Positions 1 through 7,451 of a stretch of 13,547 nt of DNA are shown here, one piece after another. The translations under genes were made by a program, and so were the position numbers. Origin of the DNA: Bacillota bacterium. GTDB lineage: Bacteria > Bacillota > Clostridia > Peptostreptococcales > Anaerovoracaceae. Location of the stretch: the NCBI GenBank assembly GCA_029266295.1, contig JAQSXD010000044.1, positions 1 through 13,547 of the forward strand, read 5' to 3'. A model generated the notes under the pieces. The model was not told the origin of the DNA. It saw nothing but the letters and a program-made list of their open reading frames with translations, and made no database searches. How positions within the stretch are numbered: position 1 is the first letter of the stretch; each line of letters opens with the position of its first letter.

Positions 1-24
1 ACTGTTTTGTCAAGGAGGTAAAAA

Positions 25-1443
25 ATGAAAGAAGAATCTACTCTAAGCGTTGAAAAGAAAAACAAGTTCAAACTCAAAATGCCCCATACGTTCGTCTTAC
101 TCTTCGTATTGGCAATCATTGCAGGATTGCTGACCTATGTCATTCCGGCTGGATCCTACGACCGGGTCGATGTAAACGGCAGAATGCTGGTTGACGCAGC
201 CACCTATCATAATGTTGATCCTGCACCGGCAACTTTATTTCAAGTACTGAAGGCATTTCCAAAAGGTTTGGAACAGGCCGCAGCAATTGTATTTTTTATC
301 TTTATCGTAGGCGGCTCTTTCTTTGTCGTCCAGAAATCAGGAGCCATTGACGCAGGAATTGCAGCGGCTGTACGAAAAACATCCGGTGCGGGTATCCTGA
401 TCATCCCACTCCTCTCCATTATATTTGCCTTTGGGGGAGGCATTTACGGAATGGCCGAGGAATGTCTGCCCTTTATTCCGGCCTTGGTCGTGCTGTGCAT
501 CTCTTTAGGATATGACTCCATTACCGGTGCTGCAATTGCTTTGGCAGCTACCTGCGCCGGGTTTACCGGAGCGTTTCTAAATCCCTTTACCGTCGGTGTG
601 GCGCAGGGCATTGCCGAACTGCCATTGATGTCGGGTCTCTGGTACCGTGTCATTGTCTTTGCCGTAATGGTAACAATTACAATTACATATATTATTCTCT
701 ACTGTCTCCGAATCAAAAAGAACCCAGAAAAGAGTCCGATGTATGAGATTGACAGAAAAAGAGAGCTAAAGATTGATCTGAGCAATATGGTATTTACCGG
801 AACCCATAAGCTAATCCTGCTGGTGGTTCTTTGCACCTTCGGACTTCTGGTCTTCGGTGTATTGAAATACGGATGGTATATTCAAGAAATCTCGGGGCTT
901 TTCTTTGGAATGGCTATTGTTGTTGGTATTATCAGCAGAAGAGGGCTGAATCAACTTGCCGAAGACTTCCTTGAAGGATGTGCCATCCTTGCCTACGGTG
1001 CACTGGTTGTCGGTCTTGCAAGGGGAATTTTGGTCATCTTCACAGACGCCAACGTCATTGATACGATCATTTACGGAATGGCTACGGCGATTCAGGGACT
1101 GCCTACGGTAATTACTTCTCTGGGAATCTATATCACACAGATTATTATCAGCGCCATCGTTCCTTCCGGTAGTGGAATGGCTGCATTGACCATGCCCGTT
1201 CTAACCCCGTTGGCGGATATTGTAGGTGTTACAAGGCAAACCACCGTACTGGCATATCAATTTGCAGACGGATTTACAAACGTTCTGACTCCACTATCCG
1301 GATATTTTATGGCGGGCCTTGCGCTTGCAGGAATCCCTTACCAGAAATGGATCAAATGGATCATGCCGCTTGCAATTATCTGGTGGATCGCAGGAGGGAT
1401 CTTTGTAGTCATTGCTGATGCGATTCATTACGGACCATTCTAA
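25..1443 (+). CDS. YfcC family membrane carrier (DcuC-like superfamily)
   Basis: This 472-residue polytopic membrane protein belongs to the YfcC / C4-dicarboxylate anaerobic carrier-like superfamily. After a short charged N-terminus (residues 1-18) it has about a dozen hydrophobic segments, among them residues 20-42, 85-105, 123-140, 147-182, 207-228, 262-281, 286-304, 318-339, 363-380 and 446-466. A charged cytoplasmic-type loop lies at about 229-258. Family-like glycine- and proline-rich re-entrant motifs are visible at 179-200 (GF..AFLNPFTVGVAQG) and 380-398 (PSGSGMAALTMPVLTPLAD). The start is clear: AAGGAGGT at 12-19 lies five bases before the ATG. Members are predicted transporters of amino acids, peptides or carboxylates, and substrates are mostly untested. 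Placement ahead of two M20 amidases and a D-aminoacylase suggests that it imports their acylated substrate or exports a product. The family call is firm; the substrate is inference. Its promoter lies outside the window. Confidence 0.88.
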   Translation: MKEESTLSVEKKNKFKLKMPHTFVLLFVLAIIAGLLTYVIPAGSYDRVDVNGRMLVDAATYHNVDPAPATLFQVLKAFPKGLEQAAAIVFFIFIVGGSFFVVQKSGAIDAGIAAAVRKTSGAGILIIPLLSIIFAFGGGIYGMAEECLPFIPALVVLCISLGYDSITGAAIALAATCAGFTGAFLNPFTVGVAQGIAELPLMSGLWYRVIVFAVMVTITITYIILYCLRIKKNPEKSPMYEIDRKRELKIDLSNMVFTGTHKLILLVVLCTFGLLVFGVLKYGWYIQEISGLFFGMAIVVGIISRRGLNQLAEDFLEGCAILAYGALVVGLARGILVIFTDANVIDTIIYGMATAIQGLPTVITSLGIYITQIIISAIVPSGSGMAALTMPVLTPLADIVGVTRQTTVLAYQFADGFTNVLTPLSGYFMAGLALAGIPYQKWIKWIMPLAIIWWIAGGIFVVIADAIHYGPF

Positions 1444-1492
1444 GGAAACACTGATTTATTTCGTGGGCGCACTTCATTAAATCAGCGCTTCC
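1444..1492. repeat. 49-bp imperfect palindrome just after the carrier stop codon
   Basis: The arms at 1444-1458 and 1478-1492 pair at 13 of 15 positions around a 19-base loop, and the loop itself contains a small GTG...CAC stem. The element begins at the first base after the stop codon. No T-run follows on either strand, so it is not a classical intrinsic terminator. It could be an RNA-stabilising or processing hairpin, or a short dispersed palindromic repeat; the window holds only one copy, so this cannot be settled here. Confidence 0.5.
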
Positions 1493-1511
1493 CAAAATAA
1501 TTTAATCATTG

Positions 1512-1544
1512 CAGCGGCGGGGAATTTCGGTTCCGCCGCCGCTG
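1512..1544 (+). promoter_or_regulatory. GC-rich leader hairpin before the M20 amidohydrolase
   Basis: CAGCGGCGG (1512-1520) pairs perfectly with CCGCCGCTG (1536-1544). Inside it, GGAA (1521-1524) pairs with TTCC (1531-1534) around a six-base loop, leaving one bulged G at 1535. This is the most stable-looking fold in the 119-base gap between the carrier and the amidase. It ends 18 bases before the chosen start codon and is not followed by a T-run. An mRNA-stability or translation-control role is inference. The hairpin also argues against the upstream TTG start at 1509. Confidence 0.45.
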
Positions 1545-1562
1545 ATAAAAGAGGCTGTAGAA

Positions 1563-2726
1563 ATGAAAGATTTGATTATTAAGACGATTTCCGGCAGGCT
1601 GGACGAGTTCTTTAAGCTTAGTACCTGGCTATATGAACATCCTGAACTTGGTGAAAAAGAGTATCAAGCCGCTGCACTGCTTTCCGATTTTTTTGAGGCA
1701 GAAGGTTTTGCGGTTGAACGGGGAATTTACGGCTTTGAAACAGCATTTCGAGCCAGCTGCGGAGGTCATAAGCCTGGCCCTCACATTGCGTTGTTCTGCG
1801 AATATGATGCCCTTCCGCAGATCGGCCATGGCTGCGGTCACAACTTGATTTCCGCAATGTCTGTTGGTGCTGCCGTGGCACTTAAGGAGATCTTGGAGGA
1901 AATGGGGGGGACCATTACTGTATTTGGTACCCCAGCAGAAGAGACCAACGGAATCAAGGGGATTCTGGCAGAAAAGGGAGCCTTTGATGGATTTACAGCG
2001 GCTATGATGGCCCACCCAAATGTTATTACAGAAGAAAGCGGAACCTCGCTTGCCCTTTGTGCACTCAAATTTGAGTTTATTGGAAAAGCTGCTCATGCAG
2101 CAGCCATGCCGGAAAAAGGAATCAATGCGCTTGATGCGGTCATTCTGTTGTTCAACGGAGTCAATGCGCTGAGGCAGCATGTTCCCAGCGATGTGCGCAT
2201 TCACGGGATCATCACCGACGGAGGCGTTGCACCGAATATTGTACCGGATTATGGTGCCGCGAAATTTTATCTTCGTGCAAAGGGAAAGGATACGCTTGCG
2301 TCTGTGATTGAAAAGGTAACGAACTGTGCCCAAGGGGCAGAAGCCATGACGGGAGCTGCCTGCAAAATCTCTCGATTTGAAAATGCCTATGATAATCTCA
2401 GAACAAACCAGACGCTGTCAGAACGATTTACAAGCAACCTGAAGATACTTGGAGAAGAGAAGGTTCATAGGGCCAGCGAGGGAATCGGATCCATCGACAT
2501 CGGCAACGTCAGCCATGTGGTGCCGGTGATTCATCCCTGGATTGGCATGGGCAATGGAGAGCTGGTCATACACACAAAGGAATTTGCAGATTGCACCATT
2601 ACAGATCAGGGAAAAGAGGTACTATACAAAGGAGCCTGCGCCCTTGCGCTGACTGCCTATGACGTGATGGAATCTGAAGATCTTCAAAGAAAGATCAAAG
2701 AGGAATTCATATATTTTTGTCAATGA
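1563..2726 (+). CDS. M20 family amidohydrolase (AbgB/PM20D2-like)
   Basis: This 387-residue cytoplasmic metal-dependent amidohydrolase belongs to the M20 peptidase clan, in the branch that includes p-aminobenzoyl-glutamate hydrolase subunit AbgB and PM20D2-type dipeptidases. The diagnostic metal-site motif EYDALPQIGHGCGHN is at residues 80-94, with Cys91 and His93 as expected ligands. The catalytic pair Glu126-Glu127 (GTPAEET) follows, then His151 (AHPN), the dimerisation-domain motif GKAAHAA with His178, and a C-terminal His337. The ATG at 1563 is preferred, with AAAGAGG about ten bases upstream; the open frame extends to a TTG at 1509, but those 18 residues would be encoded by a hairpin and add no conserved sequence. 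Such enzymes cleave an acyl or aminoacyl group from an amino acid or short peptide. The neighbouring carrier and D-aminoacylase support a scavenging role. The exact substrate is unknown. Confidence 0.87.
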   Translation: MKDLIIKTISGRLDEFFKLSTWLYEHPELGEKEYQAAALLSDFFEAEGFAVERGIYGFETAFRASCGGHKPGPHIALFCEYDALPQIGHGCGHNLISAMSVGAAVALKEILEEMGGTITVFGTPAEETNGIKGILAEKGAFDGFTAAMMAHPNVITEESGTSLALCALKFEFIGKAAHAAAMPEKGINALDAVILLFNGVNALRQHVPSDVRIHGIITDGGVAPNIVPDYGAAKFYLRAKGKDTLASVIEKVTNCAQGAEAMTGAACKISRFENAYDNLRTNQTLSERFTSNLKILGEEKVHRASEGIGSIDIGNVSHVVPVIHPWIGMGNGELVIHTKEFADCTITDQGKEVLYKGACALALTAYDVMESEDLQRKIKEEFIYFCQ

Positions 2727-2732
2727 ACGTTG

Positions 2733-2738
2733 TATAAT
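2733..2738 (+). promoter_or_regulatory. Candidate -10 element for the IclR gene
   Basis: A perfect TATAAT hexamer sits seven bases after the amidohydrolase stop codon. No good -35 hexamer is found at 16-18 bases upstream; TTGTCA at 2717-2722 is only ten bases away. It may be an activator-dependent or weak promoter giving the regulator its own transcript, or it may be chance. Confidence 0.3.
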
Positions 2739-2778
2739 ACTCATTGAGCATCGGCTGAGGAATCTTAGCACCGACGCC

Positions 2779-2815
2779 ACCCTCCTTTGACAAGAAGGGT
2801 ATGAATCTTGAGGAG
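2779..2815 (+). promoter_or_regulatory. Leader hairpin with an anti-Shine-Dalgarno arm before the IclR gene
   Basis: ACCCTCCTT (2779-2787) pairs with AAGAAGGGT (2792-2800) at eight of nine positions around the tetraloop TGAC. The left arm also contains CTCCTT (2782-2787), which could instead pair over six positions (one of them G-U) with the ribosome binding site GAGGAG at 2810-2815. The two pairings are mutually exclusive, which would allow a translational on/off switch. The base pairing is seen in the sequence; the regulatory function is inference. Confidence 0.35.
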
Positions 2816-2823
2816 TGAAACAA

Positions 2824-3579
2824 GTGGACAAAGACAAAATGACCCCCATCGAAAAAGCCCTGCTGCTTATGGAGACCATGAGCAATCATCCCGATGAGCT
2901 TAAAGTGGCGGAACTCAGTGAAATAACCGGATTGAACCGGACAACGGTACACCGCATTATACAGGAGCTTCTTGCTAAAGAGTGGGTGATTCAGGACTAT
3001 AAGACCAAGAAATTCATGATGGGACCTATGGCCTTCCATGTAGGAATGGCCTATACCAATAACAATAACATCGAATCCAAAATATTAGAGGTAATTAATA
3101 ATCTGTGCGCAACGATTAAAGAATCTGTAGGATATGCAATCCGAGAAGGAGATAAGGTGATTTCCATCTATGAAACGGAGATACACCAGCCTTACAAGAT
3201 GAATTACCATCCCGGGCAATTTTATCCCATCAACAGAGGCTGCTATGCCAAATGTCTGATGGCATATTACGATCAGGATCGCGTAAAACAGCTGTTGCAG
3301 GAGCAAAATTTTGAGAAAGTTGGTCCTAATACGCTGACAGACCCGGAAGCAATCTTGCGGGAATATGAAAAAATAAGAGAACAGGGTTATGTAATCAGCG
3401 ATGAAGAAGTAGCGCCGCTGGTCATGGGAATTGGCGTACCGGTATTCAATCGGAGTGGCATCGTGAAGGGATGCCTGGCCTGTGCCTTTTTGAAGGGCCA
3501 GGACAGGGATGAAAAGGTTGAAGCGTTTCTTGGGCTGTTCCATCAGGGTGCTGAGCAGATTTCTCGCTATCTATACTAA
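2824..3579 (+). CDS. IclR family transcriptional regulator
   Basis: This 251-residue regulator has the two-domain IclR layout and about the usual family length. An N-terminal winged helix-turn-helix covers residues 7-70, with the recognition region LSEITGLNRTTVHRIIQELL at 31-50. A C-terminal GAF-like effector-binding domain covers about 85-250, with the family-typical GC.AKCLMAY near 139-148 and an IGVPVFNR..IVKGCLAC stretch at 203-220. GTG at 2824 is chosen because GAGGAG ends eight bases before it; GTG at 2815 overlaps that site, and ATG at 2839 is too far away. IclR regulators usually control adjacent catabolic genes and respond to small carboxylates or related metabolites. Lying between two M20 amidase genes, it most likely governs this cluster. 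No operator could be identified with confidence. Confidence 0.9.
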   Translation: MDKDKMTPIEKALLLMETMSNHPDELKVAELSEITGLNRTTVHRIIQELLAKEWVIQDYKTKKFMMGPMAFHVGMAYTNNNNIESKILEVINNLCATIKESVGYAIREGDKVISIYETEIHQPYKMNYHPGQFYPINRGCYAKCLMAYYDQDRVKQLLQEQNFEKVGPNTLTDPEAILREYEKIREQGYVISDEEVAPLVMGIGVPVFNRSGIVKGCLACAFLKGQDRDEKVEAFLGLFHQGAEQISRYLY

Positions 3580-3630
3580 AATTTGATTTTGTAAAAGATA
3601 AAAATAAAAACGGCCATTTGGGCTGTAACC

Positions 3631-3671
3631 GGTACGGCGTTCCCGCTTTACAAATACCAGCGGGAGGTACC
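3631..3671 (+). promoter_or_regulatory. Hairpin enclosing the ribosome binding site of the ArgE/DapE-like gene
   Basis: TCCCGCT (3641-3647) pairs perfectly with AGCGGGA (3659-3665) around an 11-base loop, and GGTAC (3631-3635) can extend the fold by pairing with GTACC (3667-3671). The ribosome binding site GGGAGG (3662-3667) lies within the right arm, so folding would hide it. The rest of the 96-base gap after the iclR stop is A-rich and holds only a weak five-bp hairpin at 3611-3625. A translational control role is inference. Confidence 0.35.
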
Positions 3672-3675
3672 AAAG

Positions 3676-4908
3676 ATGGAGGTAATTATGACGGACACTG
3701 TCTACAAGCATCTTTCCGACTATTTTACCGAAGAAGAAGCCGTCTCTTTGCTTACAAAGTTGGTAAGCTTCCCAAGTCATGAGGGTGTATTTGAGCAGGA
3801 AACTGCGGCCGCTGCCTTCCTATGCGATTTCTTCCGGAAGGAAGGGATAGAAACAGAGCTGGTTCCCGTGCTCGACGGAAGATGCAATGTCCTCGCCAGG
3901 CTGAAGGGCTCGGGAGGAGGCAGAAGCCTGCTGTTTACGGGACATACCGATACGGTTCCTCCCTACGATATGAAGGGGGATCCCTACGAGGCAAGGATTG
4001 ATCAAGGCAAAATGTACGGACGGGGTGTTGTTGATATGAAGGCAGGGCTCGTTTGCATGATACTTGCGATGGCTGCAATCAAGCGAGCGGGGATTACACT
4101 TCCAGGTGATTTGATTTTTGCGGGCGTCATCGACGAAGAGTCGAAAAGTGAAGGAACAAGAGCTTACTTGAGAAGCGGTGAACTGCCGGATGCTGCAATT
4201 GTCAGTGAGCCTTCCAATATGCAGATTTGTATCGGTCACAGAGGTTTGGAATGGTTTGAGTTCACTTTTCACGGCAAGACCGTTCATGGTGGCAGGCAGA
4301 AGGAAGGAATTAACGCCATACAGAAGGCGATGAAGTTTATTCATGAACTAGAGGCAGAACTTATTCCCTCCATTGAGGCGCGGGTCAATTCCGTTGTCGG
4401 AAATTCTTCCATGAATTACGGCTTGATCAAAGGAGGGACACAGCCAAGCACTGTGGCAGGAGAGTGTATCCTCCAAATTGACAGGCGCTGGATTCCCGGA
4501 GAAACGTTCACGGAAATCAAAGCAGAATACCAGGCGGTACTGGATCGGCTAAAGGCATCAGATCCCGATTTTAAAGCAGAGTTTAAGGTAATGGACGTCA
4601 GCTACATGGATGATCAATATATTCATGAGGCGCTGTACACTTCGCCGGAAGATCCTATCGTTCGAATCGCTGAGAAGGCTGTAAACGAGGTGATGGGGAA
4701 GGCCAGTGAATTGACGTCTTTTCCAGCTTGGACCGACGGCGGGCTGATCAATTATTATGGCAGCGTACCGACGATCATATTGGGACCCGGGGAACTTGGC
4801 AGTGCCCATTCTGCAGAGGAACACATCGAAATCAGTGCACTGGTTCCTGCAGTGTCTATCTATTGCAGCATCGCCTGCGCGTATTGCAGCGAAGAACTGG
4901 GAAATTGA
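3676..4908 (+). CDS. M20 family deacylase (ArgE/DapE type)
   Basis: This 410-residue zinc-dependent deacylase belongs to the acetylornithine deacetylase / succinyl-diaminopimelate desuccinylase group. The full metal and catalytic set is present: His90-x-Asp92 (TGHTDTVP), Asp120 in GRGVVDMKAG, the catalytic pair Glu154-Glu155 (DEESKSEGT), Glu178 (SEPS) and His378 (SAHSAEEHI). The dimerisation-domain histidine is at 204 (KTVHGG). ATG 3676 has GGGAGG eight bases upstream; ATG 3688, preceded by TGGAGGT, is a credible alternative that would remove four residues. Family members hydrolyse N-acyl-L-amino acids to a free amino acid plus a carboxylate. No arginine or lysine biosynthesis genes flank it, and it lies 22 bases before a D-aminoacylase-like gene, so a catabolic N-acyl amino acid or peptide role is likelier than argE or dapE itself. 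Confidence 0.87.
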   Translation: MEVIMTDTVYKHLSDYFTEEEAVSLLTKLVSFPSHEGVFEQETAAAAFLCDFFRKEGIETELVPVLDGRCNVLARLKGSGGGRSLLFTGHTDTVPPYDMKGDPYEARIDQGKMYGRGVVDMKAGLVCMILAMAAIKRAGITLPGDLIFAGVIDEESKSEGTRAYLRSGELPDAAIVSEPSNMQICIGHRGLEWFEFTFHGKTVHGGRQKEGINAIQKAMKFIHELEAELIPSIEARVNSVVGNSSMNYGLIKGGTQPSTVAGECILQIDRRWIPGETFTEIKAEYQAVLDRLKASDPDFKAEFKVMDVSYMDDQYIHEALYTSPEDPIVRIAEKAVNEVMGKASELTSFPAWTDGGLINYYGSVPTIILGPGELGSAHSAEEHIEISALVPAVSIYCSIACAYCSEELGN

Positions 4909-4930
4909 GTATTGAAAGAAAGGCAAATCT

Positions 4931-6298
4931 ATGTTTGATCTAGTGATAAAAAATGGTCTGGTGGTGGATCCGGCGAACCGAATTCATTCCAGATTGAACA
5001 TCGGTGTCAGGGATGGTAAAATCGCCAGGGTTACCGGAGATTCTATTTCAGGCAGAACGGAGATTGATGCGGAAGGGCTGATTGTGGCACCAGGCTTTAT
5101 CGATATGCATATGCATGAGGATGCCTACGACCCGGAAAAAGAGGCCTTTGATTTTATCATCTCCGATACCATGCTCAGAATGGGAGTTACAACCGCCATC
5201 GGAGGAAACTGCGGTATCGGTTATGAAAACCCCGTTGCATATTTGAATGCAGTGGAGCGGCATGGATTTCCAATCAATCTGGGCATGTTCGCACCTCATG
5301 AATGCATCCGTAAGGCGGTAGGAACCTTCGACCGTTATGAAGCAGTAGCTCCGGTCTATTTTGACAAGATGAAAGAATTTCTGCGGGTTCAGCTGGAAGG
5401 AGGCTGCGTTGGTCTGTCCATGGGTTTGGAATACGACCCCGGACTCAGAGAGGAAGAAGCCGTTGCACTGATGAAGGTCGCAGCTGACAGCGGCAAGTTG
5501 ACAGCAGTCCATCAGCGCAGTGACGGAACAATGGCTGTAGACTCTGTGAAAGAAGTGCTGGGATACGCGAAAGAGACGGGAGGTTCCCTCCAGATTTCCC
5601 ATCTGTCCAGCATGTGCAGCTTCGGTACCATGGAAGAGATTCTGTCAATCATCGATGATGCCAGGCTGAAAGGGATCGATGCAGGTTTTGACGGATATCC
5701 GTATTATGCTTTTTGCACCTATCTCGGATCGGCAGTTTTCGATGACGGATTTCTGGATAAATACAAAGAAGGGGATGCGCTGTATTCAAAGCTTCAGCCA
5801 GCCTCGGGAGAGCAGCAGGGAGCAGTACTGGATAAAGAACTGTTTTTGGAATTGAGGCAGAAAAGTCCTGATACGCTGATTGTGGCACACATTCTTGACG
5901 AGAGAGAGGTGGATCTTTGTCTGACCCATCCCGCTGGAATTGTTGTCAGTGACGGATTGTACAGCGAGGGACAGGGGCATCCCCGCGGAAGCGGTACCTT
6001 TCCAAAACTTATCAGGGAGTATGTCTTTGATAAAAAGCGGATGACGCTTGATGCTGCCATCGAAAAGATCACCTTTTTGCCGGCACAGCGGCTGGGACTT
6101 GAAGGTAAGGGTACTCTGGCGGTGGGGAGTGATGCAGATATCACGATCTTTGATCCAGAAACCATCAAGGATCATTCCACTTATCAGGATCCTTTCAAAG
6201 CACCTTCAGGTATTGAATCTGTCATCATAAACGGCGAGATCGCGCTGAAACAGGGAGAGATCGTGAGTAGACGTTTCGGCAGAGCAGTTCGAAAATAA
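4931..6298 (+). CDS. D-aminoacylase / N-acyl-D-amino-acid deacylase-type amidohydrolase
   Basis: This 455-residue enzyme of the amidohydrolase superfamily resembles N-acyl-D-amino-acid deacylases, which release D-amino acids from N-acyl derivatives. Expected landmarks are in order: a small N-terminal beta domain, GFIDMHMHED at 55-64 (His60, His62), GGNCG at 91-95 with bridging-type Cys94, GLSMGLEYDPG at 161-171, His194 (AVHQRSD), His224 (ISHLSS), Asp341 (VVSDG), the family motif GHPRGSGTFPKLIREYV at 349-365, and a C-terminal urease-alpha-like LAVGSDADITIFD at 396-408. These match the metal-ligand pattern known for D-aminoacylase (His, His, Cys, His, His, Asp). AAAGAAAGG lies seven bases before the ATG. 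The 22-base gap to the preceding deacylase implies cotranscription. Together the two could handle both stereochemical forms of acylated amino acids, which is inference. Specificity for Asp, Glu or neutral D-residues cannot be told. Confidence 0.85.
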   Translation: MFDLVIKNGLVVDPANRIHSRLNIGVRDGKIARVTGDSISGRTEIDAEGLIVAPGFIDMHMHEDAYDPEKEAFDFIISDTMLRMGVTTAIGGNCGIGYENPVAYLNAVERHGFPINLGMFAPHECIRKAVGTFDRYEAVAPVYFDKMKEFLRVQLEGGCVGLSMGLEYDPGLREEEAVALMKVAADSGKLTAVHQRSDGTMAVDSVKEVLGYAKETGGSLQISHLSSMCSFGTMEEILSIIDDARLKGIDAGFDGYPYYAFCTYLGSAVFDDGFLDKYKEGDALYSKLQPASGEQQGAVLDKELFLELRQKSPDTLIVAHILDEREVDLCLTHPAGIVVSDGLYSEGQGHPRGSGTFPKLIREYVFDKKRMTLDAAIEKITFLPAQRLGLEGKGTLAVGSDADITIFDPETIKDHSTYQDPFKAPSGIESVIINGEIALKQGEIVSRRFGRAVRK

Positions 6299-6314
6299 GG
6301 AACAGAATAACAAT

Positions 6315-6369
6315 AGAAGAAGGCCTCTTTATAAAATTCAAGCACTTTATAAAGAGGCTTCTTCTTTTT
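6315..6369 (+). terminator. Intrinsic terminator, probably bidirectional
   Basis: A long stem is formed by 6315-6335 and 6346-6365 with a single bulged base, around a ten-base loop, and is followed by a run of five T (6365-6369). It lies 16 bases after the D-aminoacylase stop. The opposite strand has a less pure T-rich tail (TTCTATTGTTATT), so the element can plausibly also end the convergent AEC transporter transcript. Confidence 0.88.
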
Positions 6370-6392
6370 AGATCCGCGCAGTTTTTATTTGA

Positions 6393-7325
6393 TCAGATCA
6401 GCATCAGCAGCACATAGCCTGCAAAGGAAATGACGGTGTAATAGATGACGGCCTGACTGAAAAAGTACCGTTCTTGTTCATTATCCTTGACCATGACCGG
6501 GACCAGATAGGATGGGGGCAAAATCAGATAGGCGTAGAATGCCGCTGTAAACAGCGGATCAATCTGACCCACAAATTGATGGATCACGGATAGTGCGATG
6601 GTGCCGAAAACAAGCACTCCGGCCAATCTCGCGGCCATATGCAGCACAGTTTTTAGCGCATTTGACCGTTCAAATGCCAGAGAATATCCCACAACAATCA
6701 GGATGAGCGGCACGGTGATATTTGACAGTGTGGACATGGTGCTGAATACAGCTCTTCCCCAGAAATAAGCTTCCATAGCGGAATAAAGACCTGTTATATT
6801 TACCAGAAGTCCGCCCATAATGCCGAGGATCACCGGTGTTTTAAAGAACCGAAATACCGTTTCCTTCAGGCTGAAGCTTCCGCTGCTTTTGAACTGCACA
6901 TAAGGGATGCAGACGAACCATGCAAAAAATTCATGGCCAAGTCCGATGAGCATAAAAATGGGAAGTGCCTCGGTTCCCCATAAAGCACCAAACAGCCCGA
7001 TGCCGATCATTCCAAATTCAAAACCCGCCATAAACCAGGGGGTAAAAATGGAACCAAAGAACTGGGGAAGTCGGTTTTTCAGGGCAAACCCCATGATATA
7101 GAGGGCGCCGCACATGGCAAAAACCATGATGACGACCACGATATAGTTTGCATCCAATGTCGTACTTCCAAAAGAAAGAAAAAGGATGCAGGGAAGGGCT
7201 ACATTTACAATGATCTGTTTCAATTCGTTGATGGCGGAAGCGGAGACCAGCTTCTTTTTTCTCATTACCAAGCCGATGAAAACGATGATCAATACAGGCA
7301 GCAGCTTTTCAAATAGTGCAATCAT
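6393..7325 (-). CDS. AEC family transporter (auxin efflux carrier-like permease)
   Basis: This 310-residue integral membrane protein has about ten hydrophobic segments arranged as two five-helix halves separated by a loop near residues 140-160, matching the bacterial AEC / PIN-like membrane transport family in length and layout. The N-terminal pattern LLPVLIIVFIGLVMRKKKLVS followed by INELKQIIVNVALPCILFL is typical, as are the second-half segments with PLILIVVGYSLAFE and ILPPSYLVPVMV. On the minus strand, GGAGGT lies five bases before the ATG. Characterised bacterial members move dicarboxylates such as malate or small organic acids; the substrate here is unknown. The gene is alone on its strand, converges on the deacylase cluster and has its own promoter, so co-regulation with either neighbour is uncertain. 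Confidence 0.85.
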   Translation of the reverse strand: MIALFEKLLPVLIIVFIGLVMRKKKLVSASAINELKQIIVNVALPCILFLSFGSTTLDANYIVVVIMVFAMCGALYIMGFALKNRLPQFFGSIFTPWFMAGFEFGMIGIGLFGALWGTEALPIFMLIGLGHEFFAWFVCIPYVQFKSSGSFSLKETVFRFFKTPVILGIMGGLLVNITGLYSAMEAYFWGRAVFSTMSTLSNITVPLILIVVGYSLAFERSNALKTVLHMAARLAGVLVFGTIALSVIHQFVGQIDPLFTAAFYAYLILPPSYLVPVMVKDNEQERYFFSQAVIYYTVISFAGYVLLMLI

Positions 7326-7348
7326 ATCATACCTCCGATGTAAAGGAG

Positions 7349-7377
7349 ATTATATAAGAGTTTGCCCTTCGATGCAA
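7349..7377 (-). promoter_or_regulatory. Promoter for the AEC transporter
   Basis: Read on the minus strand, TTGCAT (7377-7372) and a perfect TATAAT (7354-7349) are separated by 17 bases, and the start codon follows 24 bases after the -10 box. The -35 hexamer matches consensus at only three positions, so strength or regulation is uncertain. Confidence 0.6.
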
Positions 7378-7395
7378 TACGATACCCAGGAAAAT

Positions 7396-7417
7396 GTGTA
7401 CACGTGAAGTTCCGGAA
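7396..7417. promoter_or_regulatory. Paired 8-bp palindromes in the divergent intergenic region
   Basis: GTGTACAC (7396-7403) and TTCCGGAA (7410-7417) are perfect 8-bp palindromes, and CACGTG (7401-7406) overlaps the first. They lie upstream of both divergent promoters, where operators are commonly placed. The sequences are seen; a regulator binding them is inference. The rest of 7326-7580 holds the two promoters, AT-rich spacer and the ribosome binding site of the + strand gene. Confidence 0.3.
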
Positions 7418-7451
7418 TACAGTAAAATTTACGTCCTGCGAATTTTCCCGA

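Noticed and set aside
1509..1562. Upstream TTG start extending the first M20 protein by 18 residues
   Set aside because: The added codons fall inside a stable hairpin, encode no conserved sequence, and the ATG at 1563 has its own ribosome binding site.
1629..2333. 234-residue open frame on the minus strand
   Set aside because: It is antisense to the AbgB-like M20 gene, whose metal ligands are in the sense frame; no plausible start signal or motif.
3611..3625. Terminator after the IclR gene
   Set aside because: Only five weak pairs form, including one G-U, and no T-run follows.
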